Of a stretch of 64,000 nucleotides of DNA, positions 46,214 through 54,302 are shown one piece after another. Positions within the stretch are counted from its first letter, which is position 1. Each line of letters begins with the position of its first letter. Both the position numbers and the translations under genes were made by a program. The stretch is from an uncultured Litoreibacter sp. (lineage in GTDB: Bacteria; Pseudomonadota; Alphaproteobacteria; Rhodobacterales; Rhodobacteraceae): positions 310,001-374,000 of the forward strand of contig CANNGL010000004.1 in NCBI GenBank assembly GCA_947504205.1. Direction: 5' to 3'. The notes below the pieces were generated by a model. It did no database searches, had not been told where the DNA came from, and worked only from the letters and a program-made list of their open reading frames with translations.

Positions 46214-47308
46214 TCAGGCCGCGTCTATTTCGCCGGTCGCGATCTGCTCGGCCTCGATGGATTCAAACAAGGCTTTGAAATTGCCCTCCCCGAAGCCGTC
46301 ATCCCCTTTTCGCTGAATGAACTCGAAGAAGATCGGGCCGATCACAGTTTTGGAGAAGATCTGCAGCAGGATACGCGTCTCACCGCCATCCACGACGCCC
46401 TCCCCATCGATCAGGATGCCGTGTTTCTTCATACGATCAAGCGGCTCTTCATGATCTACAACGCGGGTGCGCGACAGATCATAGTAAGCGTCTGGCGGCC
46501 CCGGCATGAACTTAATGCCGTTCTCAGATATCTGATCGGTCGCATCGTAGATATCCCGTGCGCCTACAGCGATATGCTGGATGCCCTCACCTTTGTACTT
46601 CTTGAGGTAAGAGACAATCTGGCCCGTTTCCCCACGATCTTCGTTGATCGGGATGCGAATGCGGCCACATGGCGATGTCAGAGCCCGGCTCAGCAGACCC
46701 GTGAATTTGCCTTCGATGTCGAAGAAGCGGATTTCGCGGAAATTAAACAGGTCGCCGTAGAACTTGAACCAGACATCCATGTTCCCCTTGAAGACGTTAT
46801 GGGTCAGGTGATCGAGATAGTAAAAGCCAACCCCCTCGGGATGTGCGGATGAAATCCAGTCAAACTCCTCATTATAGGGGTTCGCCTCGTAATACTTGTC
46901 GATGAAATAGATCAGCGAGCCGCCGATGCCAACAATCGCGGGAACATCCATCGTCTTGCCTGACCCGGTATATGGCTCGGCCCCTTTCGAGATCGCATGC
47001 TCAAACGCGTGCTGCGCGTCGACCACCCGCCAGGCCATCGCAGGGGCACAGGGGCCATGCTCGTCGACAAACGTCTTCGCGTGGCTGTCCGGCTCATTGT
47101 TCAGCACATAGGTGATGTCGCCCTGCTGCCAAAGCTCAATGGCTTTACGCTTGTGGGTCGCGGTGTGCACATATCCCATCTTCGCAAACAGATCGCGCAA
47201 CTCCTGTGGCTCCGGATGCGCAAACTCCACAAACTCGAACCCATCGGTGCCCGCCGGGTTGGCGTCAGAGATGGTGGCTTTGGGGGCGTCATGCGGAAAG
47301 GGACCCAT
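46214..47308 (-). CDS. hppD: 4-hydroxyphenylpyruvate dioxygenase
   Basis: This Fe(II) enzyme converts 4-hydroxyphenylpyruvate to homogentisate in tyrosine breakdown. The 364-residue protein shows two vicinal-oxygen-chelate halves; iron ligands are predicted at the His in YLDHLTHNVFKG, the His in GIQHIAVGARDIY and the Glu in PIFFEFIQRKGDDGFGEGNF. The C-terminal segment FGEGNFKALFESIEAEQIAT is characteristic. I use the ATG at 47308, preceded by CAGGAGC. Divergent to it is an AsnC/Lrp gene, and an inverted repeat lies between them, the standard arrangement for this regulator pair. Confidence 0.95.
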   Translation of the reverse strand: MGPFPHDAPKATISDANPAGTDGFEFVEFAHPEPQELRDLFAKMGYVHTATHKRKAIELWQQGDITYVLNNEPDSHAKTFVDEHGPCAPAMAWRVVDAQHAFEHAISKGAEPYTGSGKTMDVPAIVGIGGSLIYFIDKYYEANPYNEEFDWISSAHPEGVGFYYLDHLTHNVFKGNMDVWFKFYGDLFNFREIRFFDIEGKFTGLLSRALTSPCGRIRIPINEDRGETGQIVSYLKKYKGEGIQHIAVGARDIYDATDQISENGIKFMPGPPDAYYDLSRTRVVDHEEPLDRMKKHGILIDGEGVVDGGETRILLQIFSKTVIGPIFFEFIQRKGDDGFGEGNFKALFESIEAEQIATGEIDAA

Positions 47309-47377
47309 AGTGTTGCTCCTGCTTGAATGATTTTGAGAGAAAAATAACGCATACTCCATGCGGTTTCAGCGCAATAT

Positions 47378-47393
47378 TCTGGCCTAAGCCAGA
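47378..47393. promoter_or_regulatory. Inverted repeat between hppD and its AsnC/Lrp regulator
   Basis: TCTGGC-CTAA-GCCAGA is a perfect 6-bp inverted repeat in the 135-bp divergent gap, where an AsnC/Lrp family protein would be expected to bind to control hppD and itself. Confidence 0.5.
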
Positions 47394-47443
47394 TTTCATG
47401 CTAGTTTACAGTCATATTTTCGAAATTTACGCGGGATGTACGC

Positions 47444-47905
47444 ATGACCAAGCTGGACTCGATAGATCTACGCATCGTAGATGCGCTTCAAACCAACGCC
47501 CACATGACCGCCCAACAACTGGCCGAAATTCTGAACCTGTCACCCTCCCAGGCGGGACGGCGCAAACAAAGGATCGAAGCAGAGGGGTTCATTTCAGGCT
47601 ATCACGCCCGGGCGGATGCCGCGAAACTGGGGCTGCATGTGCAAGCCTTCGTGCAAGTTCAGACCGCAACCCACACGCCCGAAGCGCATCAATCCTTTTT
47701 GCGACTGACGCGCACGCAACCGGAAATCATTGCGGCGTGGACCCTGACGGGAGAGGCGGATTACCTATTGCGCATTGTATGTGAGAACCTGTCGGCGCTG
47801 AACCGGATCGTGCAGGAAATCCTGCTGCCCCATGCCGCCGTGGGCCGGGTCCAAAGCCAGATCGTCATGGACCAGATCAAAGATGATGCACCATTACCAC
47901 TCTAA
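47444..47905 (+). CDS. AsnC/Lrp-family transcriptional regulator
   Basis: This 153-residue regulator has an N-terminal helix-turn-helix (IDLRIVDALQTNAHMTAQQL, then AEILNLSPSQAGRRKQRIEA) and a C-terminal RAM domain (LHVQAFVQVQTATHTPEAHQ to LSALNRIVQEIL). Lrp-type proteins bind amino acids, and the divergent hppD strongly suggests it senses tyrosine, phenylalanine or a catabolite. Effector identity is inference. The ribosome-binding site is weak (CGGGATG). Confidence 0.9.
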   Translation: MTKLDSIDLRIVDALQTNAHMTAQQLAEILNLSPSQAGRRKQRIEAEGFISGYHARADAAKLGLHVQAFVQVQTATHTPEAHQSFLRLTRTQPEIIAAWTLTGEADYLLRIVCENLSALNRIVQEILLPHAAVGRVQSQIVMDQIKDDAPLPL

Positions 47906-47926
47906 GCATTTTCGGCTTTTGTGACT

Positions 47927-47968
47927 TTGAGATTTGGCGTTTGTAAGCTAGATTAGCACCACATCTAG
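47927..47968 (+). promoter_or_regulatory. Candidate promoter and inverted repeat upstream of the sorting-signal protein gene
   Basis: TTGAGA (47927-47932) and TAGATT (47949-47954) are 16 bp apart. Overlapping the -10 is CTAGAT-TAGCACCAC-ATCTAG, a 6-bp inverted repeat with 9-bp spacer, a plausible repressor site. Confidence 0.4.
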
Positions 47969-47997
47969 TTTGGCTCCCTAAGTCAGGTATTTTTGTT

Positions 47998-48795
47998 ATG
48001 TATTTTGTTCAAAGTTTAGTGGCACTTAGCACGTTGCTGATCGCCATTTCCGGTGCCTCCGCGGCAAGCGCAGGGACCGTATCATACTTCTTCGATAAAG
48101 ATGATTTTGCTGGCGCGTCCTCGGGCGCAGTCGAAACACATGTTGCCGTGACACCTTCGGTCGGGACCAATTCCGACGTCAGAAATGCCACCGGCGCGCT
48201 TGATTTGGGCTTTCGCAGCAGCGGCCTGCAAACCAATCAGCACGATCAGGTCCGGGCCGTGTTGATGAACTATCACTACGACATCCCGATCCAATTGCTG
48301 GCCAATATCAGAAACAGCGCGGGCGAATTGGCGAGCAAAGTCAAATTCGGTCTTACGACATTCTTCGAAACCAAGGACGCTGTGGGACAGATGGTGCGCC
48401 ATCGAATGACCAATTTTGCCCCTCTTGAGCTTTCGGCCTCCTGCGAATCCAGCGGCACAGGCAGTTGCTTTGACGGGTTCTCAAACCGGATCAGCGGTAC
48501 ATCAAACGCAACATTTCTGGGAGCCGATGCGCTTCAATTTGCAAATGGCTTCAACTTCCGCACGGAGCTGAGCGTCGAGATTTCAGAACTGTCCAGCTCG
48601 GCAGGGACATGGGATGTCACTGCGTCCCTGTTCGGTCCCGCAAGTTCGCGTTTCTTCGGCTATGTCGGCGCGGATATTCACTATCTTCTGGCAGAGCCCA
48701 AGCCGGTCCCTGTGCCCCCATCGCTGGTGGCCAGCGGATCAGCCTTGCTGGCATTTGGTTTGCTCGGGTTCGCGCGCCGCCGTCGTCGGTCCTGA
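47998..48795 (+). CDS. Exported protein with VPLPA/PEP-CTERM-like sorting signal
   Basis: This 265-residue protein has an N-terminal signal sequence (FVQSLVALSTLLIAISGASA) and ends with a tripartite sorting tag: VPVPPSLVASGSALLAFGLL, a hydrophobic helix, then GFARRRRRS. This matches VPxPx-type CTERM tails, which in Rhodobacterales are processed by an exosortase/rhombosortase system encoded elsewhere. The domain between (residues ~25-230) is not recognised; a single CESSGTGSC pair may form a disulfide. It would be exported and then handed to surface or extracellular polymer assembly. Confidence 0.8.
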   Translation: MYFVQSLVALSTLLIAISGASAASAGTVSYFFDKDDFAGASSGAVETHVAVTPSVGTNSDVRNATGALDLGFRSSGLQTNQHDQVRAVLMNYHYDIPIQLLANIRNSAGELASKVKFGLTTFFETKDAVGQMVRHRMTNFAPLELSASCESSGTGSCFDGFSNRISGTSNATFLGADALQFANGFNFRTELSVEISELSSSAGTWDVTASLFGPASSRFFGYVGADIHYLLAEPKPVPVPPSLVASGSALLAFGLLGFARRRRRS

Positions 48796-48872
48796 GACGT
48801 CTGACCCAATCGCTTTGTCTTTCTGAAGGCAAGATGGGATACTGAACCCAGCAAGAATCCATTGGGCGATCC

Positions 48873-50777
48873 ATGGACGGTTTTCTTTTTCAATCAACGA
48901 TATACCTGCTGGCGGCCTGCCTAGCGGTCCCGATAGCGGTGCGCTTGGGTCTCGGCTCTGTTCTGGGGTATTTGTTGGCCGGGGTGATCATTGGCCCGGC
49001 CAGCGGTTTGGTTGGCAGCGAAACTCAGGATTTGCAGCATTTCGCCGAGTTCGGCGTGGTCATGATGCTGTTTCTGATCGGACTGGAGCTTGAGCCCCGC
49101 GCATTGTGGGACATGCGCAGCAAGTTGCTGGGCCTGGGCGGGCTGCAGGTCAGCGTGACCACCGGCCTTATCATGGCGGCCGTCATGGCACTGGGCCAGC
49201 CTTGGACCATCGCCTTGGCCGTTGGACTAAGCTGCGCATTGTCTTCAACCGCGATCGTCCTGCAAACGCTGAACGAGAAGAACCTGATGGCAACGGGCGG
49301 TGGGCGATCTGCCTTCTCGGTCCTGCTGACACAGGATATTGCCGTGATCCCGATGCTGGCCCTGATCCCCCTGCTGGCCATTCCCGGACTTACAGCACAG
49401 AGCGCGTCTGATCACGCCGAAGCGGAGCACGGAGCAGCGGAACATGGCGCCGAGGTCATGTCCCTGATCCAGGGTCTTCCGGGTTGGGGCGTCACGCTTG
49501 TAACCATCGGTGCGATTGCGGCTGTTATTCTGGCAGGGCATTTCCTGACCCGCCCGATCTTTCGCTACATCCACATGTCGCGTCTGCGCGAGATGTATAC
49601 GGCGGTTTCCCTACTCTTTGTTGTTGGTGTGGCCGTGCTGATGACCATCGTGGGGCTGTCCCCTGCCCTTGGCACGTTCGTCGCTGGCGTCGTTCTGGCA
49701 AACTCGGAATTCCGCCACGAGCTTGAAGCCGATATCGAGCCGTTCAAAGGCTTGTTGCTGGGTCTGTTTTTCATCACCGTAGGCGCCGGGATCAACTTCA
49801 ACACATTGTTTGCGGCGCCAATCACGATAATCGGCCTGACTCTTGGTCTTATGGTGATCAAGGCCACTGTTCTGCTTGCTCTGGCGATCATCTTTCGCAT
49901 CCGCAGGCGCGATAAGATGCTCTTTACGCTGTCACTTGCCCAAGCCGGGGAGTTCGGTTTCGTGCTCGTCAGTTTCTCCCTGGGTCAAAGTGTTATTCCG
50001 GAAGCTCTGGCGGAAACCTTGCTGCTGGTGATTGCGCTGTCGATGTTGCTGACACCTCTGCTGTTTATCGCAAACGATCTGATCGCCAAGCGCATGTCAG
50101 ACCTGATCGAGGATCACCCCGCCGATGAGATAGACGAGGCGGGCGACGTCATCATCGCGGGCATCGGACGGTTCGGACAGGTTGTGAACCGGCTGGTCAG
50201 CCAATCGGGCTTCAAGACAACCGTTCTGGACCATGATCTGGAAACCGTGCAGTTGATGCGCCGCTTTGGCTTCAAAGGCTATTTCGGCGACCCGACGCGG
50301 CCCGACCTGCTGCACGCAGCGGGATTGAAAACGGCCAAGATACTATGCGTTTGCCTTGATGATCGACATGCCTGCAACAAGCTGGTGGCCTATGCGCGGT
50401 CAGCGCGACCGGACATTCATATCATCGCGCGCGCCTATGACCGGCAGCATGTGTTTCAACTCTACCGGTCCGGTGCGAATGATATCGTGCGGGAGATGTT
50501 TGACAGCTCTCTGCGGGCCGGTCGGTACGTTCTCGAAAATATGGGCCTGACCGAATACGAGGCCCATATGCAGGAAACGACCTTCTACAAGATGGATCGT
50601 GACGGCATGGCCGAATTGGCGCGCGTCTGGGATCCGAACAAGGACGCCCGGAACAATCCCGCCTATATCGAAAAGGCGCGTGAGCTGAACCGGGACCTCG
50701 AAACAGCGCTTCTAAGTATGCTCAATGAGAAACGGGCAAAGGATGTGAAGGATGACGGACCGCAAGGGGACGCTTGA
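48873..50777 (+). CDS. CPA2-family monovalent cation:proton antiporter (KefB/KefC type)
   Basis: This 634-residue antiporter has a membrane domain of about 12 helices (residues 1-405) and a cytoplasmic NAD-binding RCK/TrkA-N domain (residues ~425-545), where IIAGIGRFGQVVNRLVSQSG is the Rossmann fold. Family segments include GYLLAGVIIGPASGLVG, MLFLIGLELEPRALWDMR, LSSTAIVLQTLNEKN and VSFSLGQSVIPEALAE. KefC-type proteins are K+ efflux systems gated by glutathione adducts. An acidic, low-similarity insert is seen near residues 175-195 (SDHAEAEHGAAEHGAEVMSL). It ends with a polar tail. Confidence 0.93.
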   Translation: MDGFLFQSTIYLLAACLAVPIAVRLGLGSVLGYLLAGVIIGPASGLVGSETQDLQHFAEFGVVMMLFLIGLELEPRALWDMRSKLLGLGGLQVSVTTGLIMAAVMALGQPWTIALAVGLSCALSSTAIVLQTLNEKNLMATGGGRSAFSVLLTQDIAVIPMLALIPLLAIPGLTAQSASDHAEAEHGAAEHGAEVMSLIQGLPGWGVTLVTIGAIAAVILAGHFLTRPIFRYIHMSRLREMYTAVSLLFVVGVAVLMTIVGLSPALGTFVAGVVLANSEFRHELEADIEPFKGLLLGLFFITVGAGINFNTLFAAPITIIGLTLGLMVIKATVLLALAIIFRIRRRDKMLFTLSLAQAGEFGFVLVSFSLGQSVIPEALAETLLLVIALSMLLTPLLFIANDLIAKRMSDLIEDHPADEIDEAGDVIIAGIGRFGQVVNRLVSQSGFKTTVLDHDLETVQLMRRFGFKGYFGDPTRPDLLHAAGLKTAKILCVCLDDRHACNKLVAYARSARPDIHIIARAYDRQHVFQLYRSGANDIVREMFDSSLRAGRYVLENMGLTEYEAHMQETTFYKMDRDGMAELARVWDPNKDARNNPAYIEKARELNRDLETALLSMLNEKRAKDVKDDGPQGDA

Positions 50778-50786
50778 CGGCCCGCC

Positions 50787-51803
50787 TTAGCTGTCGCTGA
50801 CCCCCGCCTCGGCAAAGGTGGCCATGCCGGAATGACAGGCTATTGCCCCTTTGAGGATACCGATCGCAAGAGCGGCACCTGAACCCTCGCCCAGACGTAA
50901 ACCCAGCGCCAGCAAAGGCTCTTTCCCCAGCGCGTTGAGCATGCGTCTGTGCGCGCCTTCTGCCGACAGATGCCCGGCAACCGTGTGATCCAGCATCCCG
51001 TCCTGAGCTTCTGCCAGAACAGTGGCCGCTGCGGTGCAGATAAACCCATCCAGAATAACTGGCACGCGGTGATACCGCGCGGCGGCAATGGCACCGACCA
51101 TGGCGGCAATCTCGCGACCGCCCAGTCTGCGCAATACTTCAAGCGGTTCATCAAGATGATCTTCATGCGCCCGAAGGGCTGAGGCCACGACGCGAATTTT
51201 TTGCGCCAGAGCCGCCTCGTCCACGCCTGTGCCCCGGCCCGTATATTCGGCAGCATTCCCGCCGTAGAGTGCTGCGCCGATGGCTGCTGCGGATGTCGTG
51301 TTGCCAATGCCCATCTCGCCCGTGACCAACAAATCGGCCTCCGGGTCAACGGCCGTCCAGCCTGCCTGCAAAGCGGCGACGCACTCCTCTTCGCTCATCG
51401 CCGGACCTGTGGTGAAATCCTGCGTCGGTGTCTCCAGATCGAGCGGGTGGACATCCAGTTTCGCCCCATGGAGATCACTGAGCTGGTTAATCGCGGCGCC
51501 GCCATGCTGGAAATTGGCCACCATCTGCGCGGTCACTTCTGCCGGGAACGCCGACACGCCCTGCGCCGTCACACCATGATTGCCAGCAAATACCAGCACC
51601 TGCGGTGCGGTGATCTGGGGCCGATCCGTCCCGCGCCATCCTGCATACCAGAGCGCCAGTTCTTCCAGCCGACCCAGTGCGCCGGGCGGCTTAGTAAGCT
51701 GACCATTTCGCGCCTCTGCACCGGCAATCGCGTCTCGATCCGGCCCCGGCATATCTGACAACACTGATTGAAATTCAGACAGGGTACTAAATAAAGATGT
51801 CAT
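50787..51803 (-). CDS. cobT: Nicotinate-nucleotide-dimethylbenzimidazole phosphoribosyltransferase
   Basis: This 338-residue enzyme makes alpha-ribazole phosphate for the lower ligand of cobalamin. The characteristic stretch [20 protein letters not shown] is present, along with [20 protein letters not shown] and the catalytic region [20 protein letters not shown] near the C-terminus. It is divergent from cobS with a short shared promoter space of ~107 bp, a frequent pairing in alphaproteobacteria. The upstream CPA2 gene ends 9 bp from its stop on the opposite strand. Confidence 0.96.
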   Translation of the reverse strand: MTSLFSTLSEFQSVLSDMPGPDRDAIAGAEARNGQLTKPPGALGRLEELALWYAGWRGTDRPQITAPQVLVFAGNHGVTAQGVSAFPAEVTAQMVANFQHGGAAINQLSDLHGAKLDVHPLDLETPTQDFTTGPAMSEEECVAALQAGWTAVDPEADLLVTGEMGIGNTTSAAAIGAALYGGNAAEYTGRGTGVDEAALAQKIRVVASALRAHEDHLDEPLEVLRRLGGREIAAMVGAIAAARYHRVPVILDGFICTAAATVLAEAQDGMLDHTVAGHLSAEGAHRRMLNALGKEPLLALGLRLGEGSGAALAIGILKGAIACHSGMATFAEAGVSDS

Positions 51804-51910
51804 TTAATACGGCGCTCCAGAGTTGAAATTTCTTTCTCATCTCTTTACGCGTCATTATGGCCTGAGCAAGTCTGGAATCTGCGCCTTTGCAACAAAAAAA
51901 CGACAAGTTG

Positions 51911-52657
51911 ATGAAGGGCTTGCGCGGAATCCGCATCGCCGTGATGCTTCTCACCCGGTTGCCACTCCCGGCACCTGTTCTGGCAGAAGATGAGGATATG
52001 GCGCAGGCGTCCTGGGCCTATCCTCTTGCTGGTCTGTTGGTCGCAGCGCTGGCTGGTCTGGTTGGCCTTTGCGCTTTGGCGGTCAACATCCCCGCCCCTG
52101 TTGCGGCATTATTGGCTCTGGCCACACTCATCGCGACGACAGGGGCGATGCACGAAGATGGTTTGGCCGATTGCGCCGATGGGTTCTGGGGCGGATGGGA
52201 CCGGGATCGGCGACTGAAGATCATGCGAGACAGCCATGTCGGCACCTATGGCGCGCTTGCGTTGGTGGTGTTCTGCCTGCTGCGCTGGACCGCTCTAAGC
52301 GCGCTTTTTGCCGCGGGATCGGTGCTGGCGCCCTTGATCGCGGCCGCCTTGGTCTCCCGCGCTGCAATGGTCTTTGTGATGGATACCCTGCCCAATGCGA
52401 GAGACGATGGATTGTCCAAATCCACGGGCCGTCCCGGCAAGTCGAATACCCGCATCGCAGCAGGTATTGCTGCGGGCATAACCGTGCTTCTGCTGGGCTG
52501 GACCGGGCTTTGGGTGATCCTGGCTGCGGTTCTGGCAGGGTTCGCCTGCGCCCGGCTGGCAACAGCTAAGATAGGCGGGCAAACGGGCGATGTTCTGGGC
52601 ATGACCCAACAGGTGGCCGAGGTCACAATTCTTGTCGTCTTGCTGGCCTTGGCCTGA
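51911..52657 (+). CDS. cobS: Adenosylcobinamide-GDP ribazoletransferase
   Basis: This 248-residue inner-membrane enzyme joins alpha-ribazole to adenosylcobinamide-GDP to complete cobalamin. Markers are RIAVMLLTRLPLPAPV, the motif HEDGLADCADGFWGGWDRDR with the DGLADxxDG metal-binding acids, and LPNARDDGLSKSTGRP. There are about seven hydrophobic segments. The start is unsure: ATG at 51911 is taken, while an in-frame TTG at 51887 would add 8 residues, and neither has a strong ribosome-binding site. Confidence 0.93.
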   Translation: MKGLRGIRIAVMLLTRLPLPAPVLAEDEDMAQASWAYPLAGLLVAALAGLVGLCALAVNIPAPVAALLALATLIATTGAMHEDGLADCADGFWGGWDRDRRLKIMRDSHVGTYGALALVVFCLLRWTALSALFAAGSVLAPLIAAALVSRAAMVFVMDTLPNARDDGLSKSTGRPGKSNTRIAAGIAAGITVLLLGWTGLWVILAAVLAGFACARLATAKIGGQTGDVLGMTQQVAEVTILVVLLALA

Positions 52658-52678
52658 ACAGCGGATCGGGCAATCGCC

Positions 52679-52710
52679 AAAAAAAAACGCCTGCCACAGG
52701 GACAGGCGCC
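52679..52710 (-). terminator. Rho-independent terminator of the carD transcript
   Basis: Read on the minus strand, GGCGCCTGTC-CCTGT-GGCAGGCG is followed by about nine T bases. The stem is CGCCTG/CAGGCG plus extensions, 20-30 bp downstream of the carD stop (52733). On the plus strand it also lies just after cobS. Confidence 0.85.
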
Positions 52711-52732
52711 TTCCGTAAATGTTGAGACGTGA

Positions 52733-53239
52733 TCAGGCCGCGCGGCTGATCAGGACATCGTCAATCTGCTTTTGTGCAATCGGTTCTTCTTCACCGCTTA
52801 CCGCTGCGATTTCGCGTGTCAGACGTTCAAGCGCCGCTTCATAAAGCTGACGTTCGGAATAGCTCTGCTCGCGCTGATCGCCGTGGCGGTGCAGATCGCG
52901 AACAACCTCTGCGATAGCGATCAGATCGCCGGAATTGATCTTCTGCTCATATTCCTGAGCACGGCGGGACCACATCGCCCGTTTGACGCGTGCTTTGCCC
53001 TTCAGCGTGGTGAACGCACGAGAAACCTCGTCAGGCGATGAAAGAGACCGCATTCCCACTTCGGTCGCCTTGTGGGTTGGCACCCGCAATGTCATCTTGT
53101 CTTTCTCGAACGCGATCACGAACAATTCCAACTCGATGCCGGCGACTTCCTGATTTTCAATCGAGACAATCTTACCCACACCGTGGGCCGGGTAGACCAC
53201 GAAATCATTCGGGCTGAATTCCGGTTTCTTCTTGCTCAT
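52733..53239 (-). CDS. carD: CarD-family transcriptional regulator
   Basis: This 168-residue protein has an N-terminal Tudor-like RNA polymerase-interacting domain (NDFVVYPAHGVGKIVSIENQ, then MTLRVPTHKATEVGMRSL) and a C-terminal helical DNA-binding part (KARVKRAMWSRRAQEYEQKI). In alphaproteobacteria CarD activates many promoters whose -10 lacks a consensus T at -7, by stabilising the open complex; that is general knowledge. GGAAG precedes the ATG. Its 273-bp upstream region has the palindrome described separately; a terminator follows the gene. Confidence 0.93.
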   Translation of the reverse strand: MSKKKPEFSPNDFVVYPAHGVGKIVSIENQEVAGIELELFVIAFEKDKMTLRVPTHKATEVGMRSLSSPDEVSRAFTTLKGKARVKRAMWSRRAQEYEQKINSGDLIAIAEVVRDLHRHGDQREQSYSERQLYEAALERLTREIAAVSGEEEPIAQKQIDDVLISRAA

Positions 53240-53512
53240 ATAGTCGTCTTCCCTAAAGCGGCCATCCGGCCTTTCTAAACAGCGAAAAAGACAGCCCGGG
53301 GGAAATTCCTCCGGTCAATCTATCTCATTTTTCAAGGTGACATCGCTCGAAGCGTGGTGGCTATGAGGTCATAATGTCTGCCATCTTCGAGCAGAATGTA
53401 ACACAAAAACGACTGAAATCAAAGCGCTCCGCCTCGCGAGGCGCGCCTGAACCTTGTTTTTAAGGCATATTACGCCGCGTCGCGGCATCGCTGATGCGAA
53501 TCAAACTGGCGC
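53240..53512. promoter_or_regulatory. Upstream region of carD with inverted repeat
   Basis: This 273-bp gap between the carD start and fdxA stop holds CCGGGGGAA-A-TTCCTCCGG (53296-53314), a 9-bp inverted repeat with one mismatch, and TTGACC reading leftward at 53319-53314 that overlaps it. No good -10 follows. Nothing else identifiable. Confidence 0.4.
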
Positions 53513-53851
53513 TCAGCCACCCTCGCCCGGTGCTTCAGAGAAATACTTCTCCAGCTTGCCTTCCTCGCCATCGCGGTCATCCGCATCTGGCAAAGGATCT
53601 TTCTTCGTTATGATGACAGGCCACATCTCGGAATACTTGCGATTGAACTCGACCCATTTCTCGGTATCCGGCTCGGTGTCCGGGCGGATCGCATCTGCTG
53701 GACATTCTGGCTCGCAGACGCCGCAATCGATGCATTCATCCGGGTGGATCACGAGCATGTTCTCACCCTCGTAAAAGCAATCTACGGGGCAGACTTCCAC
53801 ACAATCAGTGTATTTGCAGGCAATGCAGGCATCATTGACGATATAGGTCAT
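53513..53851 (-). CDS. fdxA: Seven-iron ferredoxin (FdxA)
   Basis: This 112-residue ferredoxin holds one 3Fe-4S and one 4Fe-4S cluster. Ligand cysteines are in [20 protein letters not shown] near residues 9-25 and [20 protein letters not shown] near 38-57. The C-terminal acidic tail ([20 protein letters not shown]) is typical of alphaproteobacterial FdxA. It transfers electrons in the cytoplasm; partners are unknown here. It lies between carD and hslR, all leftward, a conserved neighbourhood as I recall it. Confidence 0.95.
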   Translation of the reverse strand: MTYIVNDACIACKYTDCVEVCPVDCFYEGENMLVIHPDECIDCGVCEPECPADAIRPDTEPDTEKWVEFNRKYSEMWPVIITKKDPLPDADDRDGEEGKLEKYFSEAPGEGG

Positions 53852-53921
53852 AAGAGGGTCCGAAACTTGGGTCGTAGCAGGGTGTAATTTAGGCCGTCAG
53901 ATCATTCAAGGCGCATTGTCG

Positions 53922-54302
53922 TCACGGGTTGTTAAGCGTGTCCTTGGCGCGGTCCAGATCACGCCGGTCTTTCTTGGTCGGGCGCCCGCCAACCCGATCA
54001 GCCCCCGGCCCTTTGGCTTTTGGCTCGGATGGCGGCGTATGATCGACATAGAGCGCCTGCGCCTCCGGGGCCGGGCCGCGCCGTGTGCCCAACGCCGCAA
54101 TTTCGACGACGCGAATGATCCGTCCTTGCGCAAAGGTCAGCGTGTCGCCGGCTCCTACGGCATGGGAGGCCTTCGCAGCCTTCTCCCCGTTTACCCTGAC
54201 ATGCCCGCCATTGACCTGTTTCGCCGCAAGTGTCCGCGTTTTGAAAAACCGCGCGTGCCAGAGCCACTTGTCGAGCCGCAAGGTTTCCCGCTTGGCACTC
54301 AA
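53922..54302 (-). CDS. hslR: S4-domain RNA-binding protein (HslR/Hsp15 type)
   Basis: This 126-residue protein begins RLDKWLWHARFFKTRTLAAK and has the S4 RNA-binding motif QVNGGHVRVNGEKAAKASHA. The C-terminal tail is basic and disordered (RPTKKDRRDLDRAKDTLNNP). Hsp15 proteins bind stalled 50S-peptidyl-tRNA complexes. Translation starts at a rare TTG (54302) that overlaps the helicase stop as TTGA; no in-frame ATG exists nearby, so low, coupled expression is implied. Confidence 0.88.
   Translation of the reverse strand: MSAKRETLRLDKWLWHARFFKTRTLAAKQVNGGHVRVNGEKAAKASHAVGAGDTLTFAQGRIIRVVEIAALGTRRGPAPEAQALYVDHTPPSEPKAKGPGADRVGGRPTKKDRRDLDRAKDTLNNP

Noticed and set aside
51804-51910. Possible cobalamin riboswitch between cobT and cobS
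   Set aside because: The gap is only ~107 bp and lacks a B12-box-like sequence; it is too short for both the riboswitch and two promoters.
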